Source of the DNA: Enchytraeus crypticus
Taxonomy: Eukaryota > Annelida > Clitellata > Enchytraeida > Enchytraeidae
Assembly (NCBI GenBank): GCA_905160935.1
Contig: CAJHZI010000533.1
Span: forward strand, 2,818,001 to 2,882,000
Reading direction: 5' to 3'
DNA length: 64,000 nucleotides
Under the pieces are notes generated by a model. The model was given only the letters and a program-made list of their open reading frames with translations, did no database searches and was not told the DNA's origin. Both the position numbers and the translations under genes were made by a program. Positions within the stretch are counted from its first letter, which is position 1; each line of letters begins with the position of its first letter. Below are positions 52,641 to 64,000 of this stretch, piece by piece.

Positions 52641-53065
52641 CTCTATTTCTATATTTTCTCTGTATCAAGTTTTCTTTTTTCTGCTCCAAATAATGAATTT
52701 TTAGGATTCTTCTGAGACATCTTTGTTGAAGCCAGTTAATTTTGTGTTCTATTTTATTAATATTTTCCGTGGTTTCACATGCATACATCCAGACGGGTTG
52801 TATAATGGTTGAATAAATTTTTTGCAGTCCCTCATAAATTCTATCGCTTTTCCAAATATGTTGTAGTCTTTGAAAGATGTCATATGCCTTACCGATTCTT
52901 CATTCCACATCTTTTTCACTTGATGCGTTTTGTGATATTGTACTGACCAAATAAGTGAACTTTTTTACTCATTAAGCCTCCCTCTGATTAACTGTTATGG
53001 TAAATATATCTGGAACTGCAGTTGTGAGGATTTTTGCTTTTTCAGAGCTCAATCTCAATCCAACT
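52640..53065 (-). mobile_element. RTE-like LINE reverse transcriptase fragment
   Basis: Minus strand: VGLRLSSEKAKILTTAV, FTYLVSTISQNASSEKDVE, RIGKAYDIFQRLQHIWKSDR, YACETTENI and RCLRRILKIHY, the thumb-side region of an RTE-like reverse transcriptase. Three or more stops interrupt it. Its 5' (right) edge lies at a (TA)n tract. Confidence 0.7.
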
Positions 53066-53073
53066 TTATATAT

Positions 53074-53135
<62 letters not shown>

Positions 53136-53230
53136 ATATATATACTTTATACTATATATATACAGATATACAGTATATACAGTATATATATATTTATATA
53201 TATATATATAATTTATATATATATATGCCT
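53066..53230. repeat. (TA)n arrays
   Basis: Interrupted TA repeats over about 160 bases. Confidence 0.95.
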
Positions 53231-53234
53231 ATAT

Positions 53235-54125
53235 GAACAGTACAAATAAATGAAACTATTATATATAATTATTTGAGTTTACAGAATATTTTAAACAATA
53301 TATCTTTTTCTACCCAATCACGTCAAATAAACCCTTTTTTGCTGTCTGCTGCTATACATATAGATTTGTTGATGATTAGCAGATCAGAATACTTTTCTAT
53401 AGAGTTATATTCTGTAGAATTGGGTCAAACGGTTATTTAGATTTGGTACTTTATCTCAAACATTTGCATGCGCAAGCTGAAGAAATCCGGATTTGAATAT
53501 AAAATTAGCCAAAAGTAATAATGTCATTATATTATTTTCAACTATTCTTGACAAAATAGACTACAAGTCATTTCTTAGATAGTGCAATTATAAAAATTGT
53601 AATAAGTCCATGTTATAATATCAGCAATTTTGAAAGTTCAGCGCTCACAATAGTTAATCTTCAAATAATCTCTGGTAAAGACCGACGAGCTGTGGTTAAG
53701 CCCTGTATAATCCAAAATAATGTTATATTCTAAAAAGTTTCTTTGGCTTAAAGCGCAATACTGCGAAAATGAACAATGAAATATAGTAGATAGAACGGTT
53801 AAACAGAGTCAACTCACTGAATGGTGGAAACCATAAAGTTACAGCTATTGTGAAATTCACTAGAATCTCGATACTATCAGCTCTTTATAAATTCAATAAA
53901 CCTCATCATTGATCGGACATTTATACTAATTAAAGACTGAATTTTATGCTCTCATGAAATTCGAGTTAGCTTAATCTTTGTGGCTGTAGCTCGAGTGTGT
54001 ATAGTCGTCCTAAAGAGCAGTTTTGGTCTTCTCAGACTTGATTTTAAACACTTTAAAAATTGATTGAACAAGCAATTTCTTATTTGTGGAAAACTCATAA
54101 ATGTTTATTGCAAATATATGTGGCA
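53235..54125. other. no gene recognised
   Basis: AT-rich, nothing recognised. Confidence 0.5.
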
Positions 54126-54139
54126 CGATTAGCCCTCAT

Positions 54140-54385
54140 CAAAGGCCACTCATCTAAGGCCACTCATCTAAGGCCACTCATCTCAGGCACATCTTGTCCT
54201 ATATCGGCACCGTTTAGTCCACTCATATAAGACACATCTTGTAATCTATCGGCACCGTTAGTGCCACTCATCTTAGGCACATCTTATTCTCTATCGGCAC
54301 CGTTTAGTCCACTCATCTATGGCACATCTTGTACTCTATCGGCACCGTTTAGTGCCACTCCTCTGTGGCACATCGTGCTGGCTGT
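54140..54385. repeat. minisatellite of ~57-bp units
   Basis: CCACTCATCTAAGGC repeats briefly, then CACTCATCTTAGGCACATCT, CTATCGGCACCGTTTAGT and following bases recur about five times with changes. The ORF from 54319 starts inside the last unit. Confidence 0.85.
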
Positions 54386-54925
54386 CAGAATTGCAGCCTC
54401 GATGCAGACAGAGCAATAGAGAGCTGACAGAAGCTCTGAAGAGTCGTAGAGTCCGTAGAATACTCGTCATGAATATTTTATCACTCCACGTTTTATCTCG
54501 GACGCTCAAAAGTCAATACCTGGCCAGACGCCGCAGCACTTATTCCGTGTTCTCTAGTGGCGAAGTCAAGCCGAGAAATTTTTAAAGGGAGAGGAAAGAG
54601 AGGCGCATTTTAAAAAAGTGTTTGGATTTGAATGAAGTCGATTAAGAGCTAGCATGATAGTTTAAGAGCCAAATCAGCATGTTCCAATTTATGGTGCCTT
54701 CCCCCTAGACCTTCACTGTGATCTGATTTAGATTAGTGAGAGTAAATCATCTCGTCAGAATCTCGTCTGTAGATCATCAGCTAAGAACTCAGGCAAGCGG
54801 TTTATGTCAAATCCATTTCAATATAGAAGCAGTCATTTACTCTTAATTGCACTTTAGTATATTACAAAGCCTTAGCTTTAATTTTATTTATTCATTCGCA
54901 TAATCAATATCTAATCACAAGTCAC
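54386..54925. other. no gene recognised; moderately CpG-containing start
   Basis: 54386-54590 is less AT-rich than its surroundings and holds an ORF without recognised similarity. No splice or promoter signal stands out. Confidence 0.35.
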
Positions 54926-54929
54926 TGGT

Positions 54930-55115
54930 ATCTCTCTTAGTGTACTACCTACTGGCAGGTCCATTGTATATCAAGCTTCCACGCTTCTTTGTCTTCCGCT
55001 TTCCATTTCATGTCCATTTCATTTCCATTTCATGAGTAAATCTTTAAATTATCTAACATTCCTAACCTCGGCCTGCCTCTGACTCTACTTCCTTCCATTC
55101 TTCCTTCTATGACAC
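54930..55115 (-). mobile_element. LINE-A 3' end, reverse
   Basis: TCTCTCTTAGTGTACTACCT, GGTCCATTGTATATC, and the reverse of GMLDDLK and RGRPR coding (CTAACATTCCTAACCTCGGC). Confidence 0.75.
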
Positions 55116-55234
55116 TAGTCACTAGTAATAGGTAACAAAACAATTATAAAATATAAAATTCTTTACATTACAGATTTTTTCAATGTTAAGGATATTGTTC
55201 ATATTTTATAATTATTTTGATATTTCAACAGGGA

Positions 55235-55385
55235 AGGTAACCCCTGCTCCCCCTGGATGTGCAGTTTGGTCCAGTGATCCATTGACGTCCGTCCAATCCT
55301 CATCCCATCCCCCACCCGTGTTCTCATATTTCCCTCTCAGTGGAGATTGGCGGGGGAGGGGTAGCGGTGGAGGAGGAAAAGACTG
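55235..55385. promoter_or_regulatory. GC-rich patch, unassigned
   Basis: TAACCCCTGCTCCCCCTGGA, GACGTCCGTCCAATCC and CCATCCCCCACCCGTG, then GGCGGGGGAGGGG. Similar C-rich sequence occurs at 44645-44730. Possible control element; also consistent with a decayed repeat. Confidence 0.2.
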
Positions 55386-55439
55386 AGGTGTGATTATTTA
55401 CAGTAGAAAGAGGATTAAGGGAGTGAAGAGGAGAAATTA

Positions 55440-55543
55440 AATATTGAGAAAATGAGAGAGAGATAAAGAGTTGAGTCATAGGATAAAGATAGAAGAAAAA
55501 AGAGAGAGAGAGAGAAATAGAGAGAAAAGCAAAATAGATAAAA

Positions 55544-55594
<51 letters not shown>

Positions 55595-55701
55595 CAGAGA
55601 GTGAGAGAGATGAAGAAAGGGAGAGAGAGCAAAAGAAATAGCGAGAAGGCGGCGTGGAGAGAGAAAAATGAGACATGAGAATGATTCAAGGATAGGGAGT
55701 G

Positions 55702-55738
<37 letters not shown>

Positions 55739-55830
55739 ATGAGAAAGTGAGGCAGCAAGAGAGAGGGATACAGAGATAGAGAAAGAGTTAGAGAGATGAA
55801 GAGAGATAGATAGCGAGAAGGAGGGAGGAG
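55440..55830. repeat. purine-rich (GA)n tract
   Basis: GAGA-rich over about 390 bases, pure in several runs. The ORFs on the minus strand are compositional. Confidence 0.9.
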
Positions 55831-56159
55831 AGAAAAATAAGAAATGTAAAGACGGAATAGTGAGAGGTTAAGAAATTAAATAAATGATTGAAAGAGAGCA
55901 AAAGAAATAACTTTACGGAAGAGTGAATAAAATCGAGATGGAGTGTAATAAAATAGACGACTTACAAATGTTGTATGAGCTGCATAGCAAGTATCAAAAA
56001 TATAAAGAAGAAGATGAATGTAAAAAAGGTACGATAAAAAATTATCTGTAAAGTAATTGTCCTTTATTTCGCAGATTTCAATGCTTTCAACAAGACCCTT
56101 AGTAGTAGCAAATGTATAGTATTCATCTGCTTTGACATTTCTTGCGTAGAAATACCTTA

Positions 56160-56460
56160 AACATAACATACATAACGGCACACTGGGTCAGGGAGCACAG
56201 ATGCTTGTTTAAGACCCATTTCCTCCTTCATCTCCATGGTTATTAGTAATCGTTGCCTTTTGATGGCGCATCAATTGCAGCCGGCGCGGATTTAAGAATA
56301 ACCTTCCATCACCCTGGGACTTTTTCCTTCCTAAGCTTTTACCAACACTCGGTCTTCCAAGGTGGTCACCAACAAAGTACTAGCCGAGGTCGGTGCAGCT
56401 TAACTTCGATAATTGACGCGCAACTAAACCAAGTGCGCTAATCCCGCTGTCAAACGGCAG
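56160..56460 (-). mobile_element. 5S rRNA-like SINE or pseudogene
   Basis: On the minus strand 56335-56455 carries CGAAGTTAAGCTGCACCGAC and TAGTACTTTGTTGGTGACCA, then CCTTGGAAGACCGAGTGTTG. It follows the 5S rRNA internal-promoter segments GAAGCTAAGC..., TTAGTACTTGGATGGGAGACC and CTGGGAATACCGGGTG. Over 100 further bases (56160-56330) follow, so a 5S-derived (SINE3-type) retroposon is more likely than a bare pseudogene. The 5' half of 5S is poorly matched. Confidence 0.6.
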
Positions 56461-56882
56461 TCAATGAATGTTTGCTTTCACAAAATGATATGAGAAGTTC
56501 GAAATTGAATTATTTTGTAATTTGGGCACAATATCTATATGCTAGTTATGAAGTTATAAAGCTACATTTAACTTAACTATGGTTCTGAGTTAAAATGGAG
56601 AAGGGCTGGATAAGCGATTTTCATGAAAGTATTGTTTCCTTGACTGGGTAAAACAAGATAACTAGATGGGAAAAATTACATTTGGAGGAAGACGGAGACA
56701 ATGGTTGCTATAACCAGCTAAGCCTTATTAAAACTAAGTCTCCTACATAAATTAACAGGAAATTAAAAGACTTAGATTGATGATAATTAAATCCTTAATT
56801 AAATAAATTACTCGGGGTTTTACCCCTAAACTCTGTATAAACCACTGCAGATATTGAAAGCTGTTAATTAAATATCATAGAC

Positions 56883-57362
56883 CTGAACAATGACTACAGC
56901 ATGACTGAACATGACTACAGCATGACTTAATATAACTACAGCATGACTTAACATGACTACAACATGACTGAACATGATTACAGCATGACTAAACATGACT
57001 ACAGCATGACTAAACATGACTATAGCATGACTAAACAAGACAACAGCATGACTAAACATCACTACAGCATGACTGAACATAACTACAGCATGACTAAACA
57101 TGACTACAGCATGACTGAACATGACTACAGCATGACTGAACATAACTACAGCATGACTAGACATGACTACAGCATGACTGAACATGACTATAGCATGACT
57201 AAACAGGACTACAGCATGACTGAACATGACTATAGCATGACTAAACAGGACTACAGCATGACTGAACATGACTACGGCATGACTAAACATGACTACAGCA
57301 TGACAGTGCATAACTACTGCATGACTGAGCATGACTATAGCATGACTAAACATGACTATAAC
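56883..57362. repeat. 21-bp minisatellite
   Basis: CATGACTACAGCATGACTGA plus one A repeats about 23 times; T/A and C/G variants alternate. Both strands stay open because the unit is 21, so the 137- and 161-codon ORFs are by-products. Confidence 0.95.
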
Positions 57363-57539
57363 CTCTTTCCGTGTTAAAACCGAAGTTAAGCTCCATTTCT
57401 ATTTCTTCGCCAAAGTTTAATGATTAAAATCGACTCACTTATAGACCTAGTGCAGAGTCGGTAACTTAACGCATGAGCCATTTGCTGAAATGTTTGTACA
57501 TTTGGGATTATCATTCTTGTTGTGGATTAGGATTTAGCG

Positions 57540-57665
57540 CCGATCAATCAGACCCAGAAGGAAGGTTCAGAGTAATAGGGGGGAGTGGTAAGGGGAGGGG
57601 GCGGGGCTAACCTCATTCAGGTAATTGTGACGTAGTTAGGAGACATTTCCCCGTTTAGATATATT
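57540..57665. promoter_or_regulatory. GC-box and CRE-like patch, unassigned
   Basis: GGGGAGGGGGCGGGGC (Sp1-type GC box) lies about 25 bases from GTGACGTAGT (half CRE). Short and isolated in AT-rich DNA. Confidence 0.25.
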
Positions 57666-58039
57666 CCGCTGGAAACATTTCAAGTTAAGATTTTTGCTAA
57701 AATATATAAATTGAAATAGAACAAAAAGAGAATACTAGCAATATATTTGTGCAATGTCCACTAAATTCAATTCACTTATTGGTTTCAGAATTTTCCACTT
57801 AGCATTAATCTTATGTACACACTTTTCACTGGCTAAGCAGGTTGGTTATTCATACGCTGTGTTTATTCATAGTTGAAGTAAAAATGCTCCTTTTTCATTA
57901 TCATTCGATGAAACTGAATTAGCTTTTCACCCGATCATTTATAGCAAAAGGACGTCACCAATCAAACCACAATCAATCTATAAAATCGACGTTATATTTT
58001 CATCGACTACTTCAACTCCCACTCAACTAACCATTTACC

Positions 58040-58110
58040 ATAATATTGAAGATTTAACGTCTGTTTCCTAATCCAAAGATGTCAGGGACACTCCACTACA
58101 CACATCATTA
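58040..58110 (-). repeat. retroposon tail, reverse
   Basis: GAAGATTTAACGTCTGTTTC and GATGTCAGGGACA, like 41655-41715. Confidence 0.5.
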
Positions 58111-58149
58111 TAGGCCTACATTATCATCACAATATCATCGCGGTCATCC

Positions 58150-58390
58150 CCAACACTTCTCAGCTTCATCACTACCTCTCAACTGGAAACCAGACCGGAT
58201 CAGCGCCCAGCCTGCAGTCTGGAACTCGTTTCCATTGAACGCCTTCATACCGGAAGTACCTTGGAGGAATTTGATTAGAGCCGGTCCGGTCAGCTCTCAC
58301 ACTAATTGTTTTCAATAGAGCCCACGAGATTCGCTCGGCTCTTAGGAGGCTGCCGGCAAAGGGCAAGCATTCGTATTGAGCTAGATTGAA
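58150..58390. other. GC-richer patch without a recognised gene
   Basis: An ORF on each strand crosses it, neither with recognised similarity. AGAGCCGGTCCGGTCAGCTC and GAGATTCGCTCGGCTC are CpG-bearing. Could be an untranslated exon, a control element or a decayed repeat. Confidence 0.25.
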
Positions 58391-58779
58391 CGAAAGCCTG
58401 GAGTTTTAATAGAACAGAAGAGAGATTGTCAGCGATATTTGTAGCCGTATAGTTTAAACAAATAAAATAATTAAAATATTGATAATTATAATGACATCAA
58501 TGATAATGATTATTACAAGATTAATAATAATAATAATTGTAAAATAATAGTAAAAGTACTACAAATAATAACCATAATTAGCATAGTATTAAATTGACAA
58601 TTGATAAATTGACTACAAATGTAACAAATAAATTAATGTAAAATGTATAGTAAATAATACTTCTATATAAATAAAATGATATTAACAATACATAATTATA
58701 AAAGACCTTAATATAACCAGCATAATAAAATAATAATTATATTCATGCAACAGACCATCCAAGCAGAATTGTTAAAAAG

Positions 58780-58858
58780 ACAGGTAGAGAGAGAGAGAAA
58801 GAGAGAAAGAAAGAAAAAGAGAATGAGAGTGAGAGATATAGATTGAGAGATATAGATT

Positions 58859-58896
<38 letters not shown>

Positions 58897-58900
58897 AGGA
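58780..58900. repeat. (GA)n microsatellite
   Basis: Impure GA repeats with GATATAGATT units, about 120 bases. Confidence 0.95.
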
Positions 58901-59039
58901 GGGTCTCAGAACATAGCGTCTAAAATTAACGAAGCTAAAAATTTATGAGAACAGCAATTATGATATTAATAATCATGCTAATTTTAAACTAGTTAAACTT
59001 TTAATGAAAATATCTTTAATCTTCTTTAGACCAAGGTCT

Positions 59040-59345
59040 TTTAGGAATATGTTCCAATGCACATATTCCTACTCACGTGCTGCTTGTCACGCTCCGTATA
59101 AACCAAACCATCGATATTAACGAGTAATCCCTTCACAAATGGCTATGCCTTATCCACACCTTAATGTAGCCCATGGCCTGGGAACAGTATGACTTCTGAG
59201 GTTGTTTACCTTTGCCTTCCTTAGTTCTGTAATGGATTAACTGCCATTTAATCCTGGGGATAATGACATGGTAAGATGGATCCCGTCTGCTTTCCACAGC
59301 TCCTTCCTTAGTCGCCTTTTACGTACACTCGGGTAGTTTGTTTGC
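59040..59345 (-). repeat. interspersed repeat family R6, reverse, longest copy
   Basis: CACGCTCCGTATAAACC, CACACCTTAATGTAGCC, TATGACTTCTGAGGTTG and AGTCGCCTTTTACG match 10690-10950 in order. About 300 bp. Confidence 0.6.
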
Positions 59346-59349
59346 AGTT

Positions 59350-60120
59350 TCTATATTCTGCAGTGGTCAACACGGGATAGGTGTTATAGGTTGCTATTGT
59401 CTCTATATTAAACGCAGCCTTTAAGAATTGAATCTGTTTAAAAGGCTAGAATTTTTCTCCAATATCGGCAGTGATTTAAAACGTCTAGAATTCAATCTGC
59501 CAATATAACATCGTTGGAAGAAACTATGATATATCCTTTAATGCTAATCTCCAATAAACCACAATAACGTTAGCTTGAAAGATAACGTTTCGATAACATC
59601 TTCGCTAAAGTTAGCGTTCTTAACAAGAAAGTTCCCATCATAGGTCACAACAAATCGATTCACCCAAAACGAGTTTTAAAAAAAACCATAAACCGATGAG
59701 AAGTAAAAATTTGCCTAAACTGTGCCAAACTGGTGATAAAAACATCAGGCAAGATGATATGGAATAAAAGCATCAGGCAAGATAATATGTAATTATGTTG
59801 GGAGAGGGTTTTTAGCCTACTAAATAGATAGTGGTAATTTTAGAACAAGAGTGATGATGGAACAACACGGGGAACAAGAAAATAGCAAAAAATGAACAAG
59901 CAGAAAGTACCTACAATCCAAAAAATGAAAAAGGAAAATGAAGTATACAAGCAATTTATATACACAGTAATTGAATATTAATTTGAATCATTATAGGCCT
60001 ATACATGATTTGCATTTACTATAAAATGCTTCAACTCTTAACCTGTTTCGGAACTGCTCGAGTTACAGAAATCGCGATTTGTCTTCAAATATGCTGAGCT
60101 TCATATAATAATAGCTCACA
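59350..60120. other. no gene recognised
   Basis: AT-rich, nothing recognised. Confidence 0.5.
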
Positions 60121-60124
60121 TTAT

Positions 60125-60352
60125 AGTGAAATGATCAACTACGTTGATATCTAGCACTTTTAATACCACATGTTAAATCCGTTAGGTAATTTTGTCCACT
60201 TTCCGTTTAGCCAGTCCAGTAAATGTTCGATATTTTACTCTCAGATCAGCGCGGCTGGGATTCGAACCCACGAGGGTTCAATTCACCTCAGGCCCTGTCA
60301 CTTAAAACTTGATGACGTTATCTACACCTCTAACCATTGCGCTATTAAGACT
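60125..60352 (-). mobile_element. S2 SINE, reverse
   Basis: Close match in reverse to 8880-9104: GATATCTAGCACTTTTAAT, GATATTTTACTCTCAGATCA, GCGCGGCTGGGATTCGAACC and CACTTAAAACTTGATGACG. Confidence 0.85.
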
Positions 60353-60354
60353 TC

Positions 60355-61785
60355 TCTGATGATGGGCACCACATGCGAGACCAGGGGCTGAAGCACTTCT
60401 GCATCACCGTTCCGTGCTCTCTGCGTTGTTTATCATTTAATATCACCTTAATGGCATTGGCACCTGACCACAGCTTAGCATTTGCCTTGAACAGCTCCAA
60501 AAGAGCTAAGTAGCTCAGCTTTGTTGAGCTTCTAATATTTTAATTTTCCCGGTACTTCTAAATGGAAATTCATACAAGGTCATTGTTCATTGTTTATCGG
60601 ACTTTTCAAGACCCTATAGTCACAAAATCTATCGCTACATTTGTGCATGTATTTTATACAACGAAAGTTACGGTAGCTAATTAAGACTCTCTGGTAATTG
60701 AATGTCCGGACGGAAATTTAATTTCTTAAATTTGACTCTGCTTTGCTCAGACTGCTCATTTTCGAATTCAGAGAACTTTGAACGAATTTTCTTCTTCTCG
60801 AAGTAGTTTTTTCCGCAACGCTCAATTTTAGAATTTATTTAAGACAGCACCTAACGAATCCAGTAAAAGTAAGAGTTCCTCTCCTTACATGTCCCTGAAA
60901 TATGCCTCAAGCGAAAAATGTTATATGGCTACTTTTGAAAAACGACAGGAAACGTAAACGAAGAAATTGCTTGATTGCTAAATGATTCTTCGGACATACC
61001 GAATTAAGAGCTACAGATTTTTCAATTTCTCCACTAATGAGTCCATAGCTATATATACGTTGATTAAGCATAGCGTAATTATAAGGACAGACACATGTAG
61101 GCCTAATGTAAGTTTTCTTTTTCTCATAGGGTGATTGATAAGTGAAACTCTTTGAGTAATGAGGTTGTCAACGTGGTGACGGTGAATAGCACTAAAAACA
61201 AGCTGGATGTTGTAATAATGTATGATTGAGCTATGAAATAAGCCCTTGCCTTTCTTCCCCTTTTCGTGCTACTTACTTTATTGTGAAGGAAGAATGGAAT
61301 AATGAAAGATGGTGGCAGTTCTGGTAAATTCTGAATACGGAACCATTAAGCATTGCAGAGTTATTGTCTGTTTATTTCTGAGAGAAGTGAGATAGCCTGT
61401 ATCACGGGCTGTATGTACACTTGTACAGGTCTGAGACGATCACCTGGAACCAAAGACTCAAATCAATGGGCCTCCTGGGTCCCACGATACTATTTTATCG
61501 CTAATAAAGTCTTATGGAAGACATATATGTGTATAATTATGCTTTTTAATGTCTATAGAAGCGGCATCTACGGTTAACATATCTCTATGCTCATGAACAC
61601 TTACAGTATATTACTGTAATATCTTAAATTATATATTGATTAAATACGACACGAGAAATAACATTTTGAATATGTTTAAGACGAATTAAAGAGGTTATTT
61701 GTCAGGGATATTTATAAACCCTCGGTATGTATATTTGTATGAGAATTTAAAACTGAGAAGAAATTTAATATATATTGTCTAAGAG
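60355..61785. other. no gene recognised
   Basis: No repeat family or exon recognised. A 74-codon ORF at 61353 has no recognised similarity. Confidence 0.5.
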
Positions 61786-61789
61786 TTTA

Positions 61790-63370
61790 AAACTGCGAGT
61801 TACATTATTATATACTTACTTACTAAGACCTGCGCTACGTCCTATTTGGACCCTGCAGTATGTTTCAAGGTTAATTGACTCCACCTTGCTCTATCCTCAG
61901 TCAGATCACAGATGCTCTCATCTAATATGTTCAAATTCTGATTTATATCATTTAGATCTGTATTTACTAATTTTATCCATGTTTGATTATTTTGACAACC
62001 TCTTTGTTTTGTCTGAGATTTTTTATTCTCATTTAAAGCGAGTTTTACAGGTGCATTGTTCGGTAACCTAAGTAAATTTCTTATCCAGTGTAGTATCCAC
62101 TTTAGTCTTCATGTTTTGATTGCAAGACTCCATTTTTTCATTTGTTCTGAAGTATAAGTTATCGTTGCTTATAATGTGAGGGTAATACATGTTAAGTATT
62201 TTTCTTAATAGACTTCTATGAAATATGTCGATTTCATGTTCTTGTTTTGAAGTTAATGTCCATAGCTCACTACTATATAGGTATACTGGCGTAATATAAG
62301 CATTGAATATATTTGTTCTTGTTTTCATTGTTATTTTGCTATTTGTTAGTTTCATCTTGTATTTATTAAAAATAGCCATACACAATTGCTTTCTATGGAT
62401 CATGCCTCTTTCAGTATCCAAGTAAGAACCTAAATATTTGCATTTCTTCCATTCCGGATAATTTTGTTTCCAATGATATATTTTTCCGTTTTATCTGTGT
62501 TTAGTATTAATTAAGTCCCTCTTATTCAGTTTATCATTGACTTCCTTTTGAATTTTGTCTGTTATATTTTTGCATGTGCTTACATATGCAATATCATCTG
62601 CAAACTGCTGATCAATACTTATACCCATTTCTCTTTTTATGCTATAGTTATGTTCTATAATATGATTAGGAATTAATTCTTCATATGGTATATTTTCTTT
62701 GGAGTATGAGTGTTTTTCAATTTGGTTTGCTATTTGAATTTGGTTCTCACGTTTGTTTAAGCTATTTGCAAGGTAAAATGTGAAAAGTACCGGGCTTTAA
62801 CAATCTCCTTGTGGTATTCCAATATTAGTTTCAAACTCATTTCCAGTTACATCTCCATTATTAACTCTTAAAATTACATCATCAATAATAAGTTTTATTA
62901 TATGCAATTCGTTCTGATCAATTATTTTATTTAAATCCTCTAATAATTTATTTCTATTGACAGTATCAATCGCCTTACTCATGTCTAGAAGCATAATTTC
63001 TATTTCTGAGTTTTTGTTTGTTATTGCTTTTTCGATAAGAAGTTTTAATGTTAGAACGTGTTCAGTGGTGCTTCTTCCTGGTCTATAGGCGGCTTGAGTG
63101 ACTGGTATTATTTTATCTATTTTATTGTATATTCTATTTATCATTACAATTGACAGTATTTTTCTGATAAGATTTAATAGGATAATTGGTCTTAAGTTGC
63201 TACATGTGCCTTTTGCTTTTCCTGGTTTTTGTATAGGTATTAGTATTCCTTATTTGAATTTGAATTTGGTTTGAATTTGAATGTCCTTTTTAACTACATT
63301 ATTATATAACTCTTCTTTAGTTTAGTTAAACCTTGGATTAGTTAACTTCATTTTAACTACAAAAATTCTC
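61790..63370 (-). mobile_element. non-LTR retrotransposon reverse transcriptase (LINE-C), 5'-truncated
   Basis: Minus strand in order: PIQKPGKAKGTCSNLRPI, QAAYRPGRSTTEHVLTLKLL, LLDMSKAIDTVNRNKLLEDL, NIGIPQGDC then a stop, QFADDIAYVS (catalytic box), KYLGSYLDTE, IFNAYITPVYLYSSELWTL, FHRSLLRKILNMYYPHIIS and, in another frame, WIRNLLRLPNNAPVKLAL, ending ARWSQLTLKHTAG. It lacks the endonuclease end and has several stops and frame changes. A different LINE from LINE-A. Confidence 0.8.
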
Positions 63371-64000
63371 GATTGTTTATTTTTCTTTCCGGCCCTTAAG
63401 TTCAAGGTAAAGGTTATGTTGTGTAAATCAAGTATTTCGCAATTTAAAGTGTTATACAACAGAGGTTATTAGTATTAATATTGCGAATGAAATGCTCATC
63501 ATTGATGTTTCTGATTATTTTTGGTACTACCTTAACTGTTTAAATAGGCAGGCATGTAGTCCTTGTCTTTAATTCCCTGTCTTTAGACTGTACTGTGTTT
63601 ACTGCATGTTGGTTTTTGTATCGTTTTTTTACCCTTTTTTGTTCGTTGGCTTAGACTTTTCCTGTTTTATATTGTTCCTTCGTTCAATTGATTTGGTTCA
63701 ATATGCTTGAATATAGAATTCGTTCTTGGATTTTGTTCAATAGTGCTTGCTGTTTCTGTTGACGACAGTAGTACAGTAGCACATTAATTCCATTCGGTAA
63801 AGTCGGTATATTCGTTAACTCACGCCGCTTTCGAGCGATGAAACTGATGTTAACATCGGCTTTTTTAAAATTGTTACTGTGTTGAGTTCATATATTCATT
63901 ATAGATTTGCAAGTACATGACGAAATATGATACTATTTATGTTAGTATTTATATTTACAATTGTTATATTTACTATTTATAATAGTAAAATGTATATTTT
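63371..64000. other. right end of the window, retroposon fragments only
   Basis: 63715-63790 resembles S4 (CAATAGTGCTTGC, GACGACAGTAGTACAGTAGC). 63815-63875 resembles an S1 3' end (GCTTTCGAGCGATGAAACTG). No gene recognised. Confidence 0.45.

Noticed and set aside
54319-54585. 88-codon ORF as a gene
   Set aside because: It starts inside a minisatellite unit and shows no recognised similarity or splice context.
58079-58366. ORFs on both strands in a GC-richer patch
   Set aside because: Neither frame has recognised similarity; the longer reading follows from higher GC content.

Overview
This is a window of nuclear DNA from an animal: AT-rich, spliced genes with ordinary GT-AG introns, many SINE and LINE fragments, and long (AT)n, (TC)n, (ATT)n and (GAT)n tracts. 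The two genes I can read have conserved neuronal functions. The mix of tRNA-type SINEs, RTE-like LINEs and nuclease-tailed retroelements suggests a marine invertebrate, perhaps a lophotrochozoan. That placement is a guess; no single gene proves it.

Layout. (1) 1-7226, + strand: the last five exons of a KIF21-type kinesin-4, coding most of its C-terminal WD40 propeller. The motor, coiled coil and first blades lie to the left of the window. (2) 7227-12402: tail-to-tail intergenic DNA with SINEs and one local duplication. (3) 12403-27005, - strand: a complete vesicular glutamate transporter (SLC17A6/7/8 type) in 11 coding exons. Every phase matches and the joined coding length is 1,896 nt, giving 631 residues plus a stop. 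(4) 27 kb to the right end: about 37 kb with no host exon that I recognise. It holds retroelement fragments, minisatellites and a few CpG-richer patches that could contain the transporter's 5' exons or control elements.

The most unusual signal is how repeats meet exon edges. In the KIF21 gene the 5' splice site at 5561/5562 is the first unit of a ~0.7-kb, 21-bp minisatellite, and every intact unit carries the same donor motif in the same reading frame. In the transporter gene the 3' splice site of exon 4 and the first exon bases are repeated about five times at 30-35 bp intervals. A LINE 3' end sits directly before the KIF21 exon at 1126, flanked by an exact 18-bp duplication that includes the splice acceptor. 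Another retroposon tail supplies the acceptor tract at 3986, and a perfect 61-bp palindrome plus (AT)n fills the end of the intron before 5359. Several transporter introns also carry tandem repeats close to their exons.

Other themes are a short retroposon with an unknown head and a LINE-derived 3' end (three copies sharing one junction), (GA)n tracts that begin at that LINE's 3' end, two related nuclease-tailed retroelement families (one with copies I estimate at about 97% identity), and a 5S rRNA-like relic. Exon calls rest on reading frame, splice signals and remembered family sequence; no alignment or database search was run.
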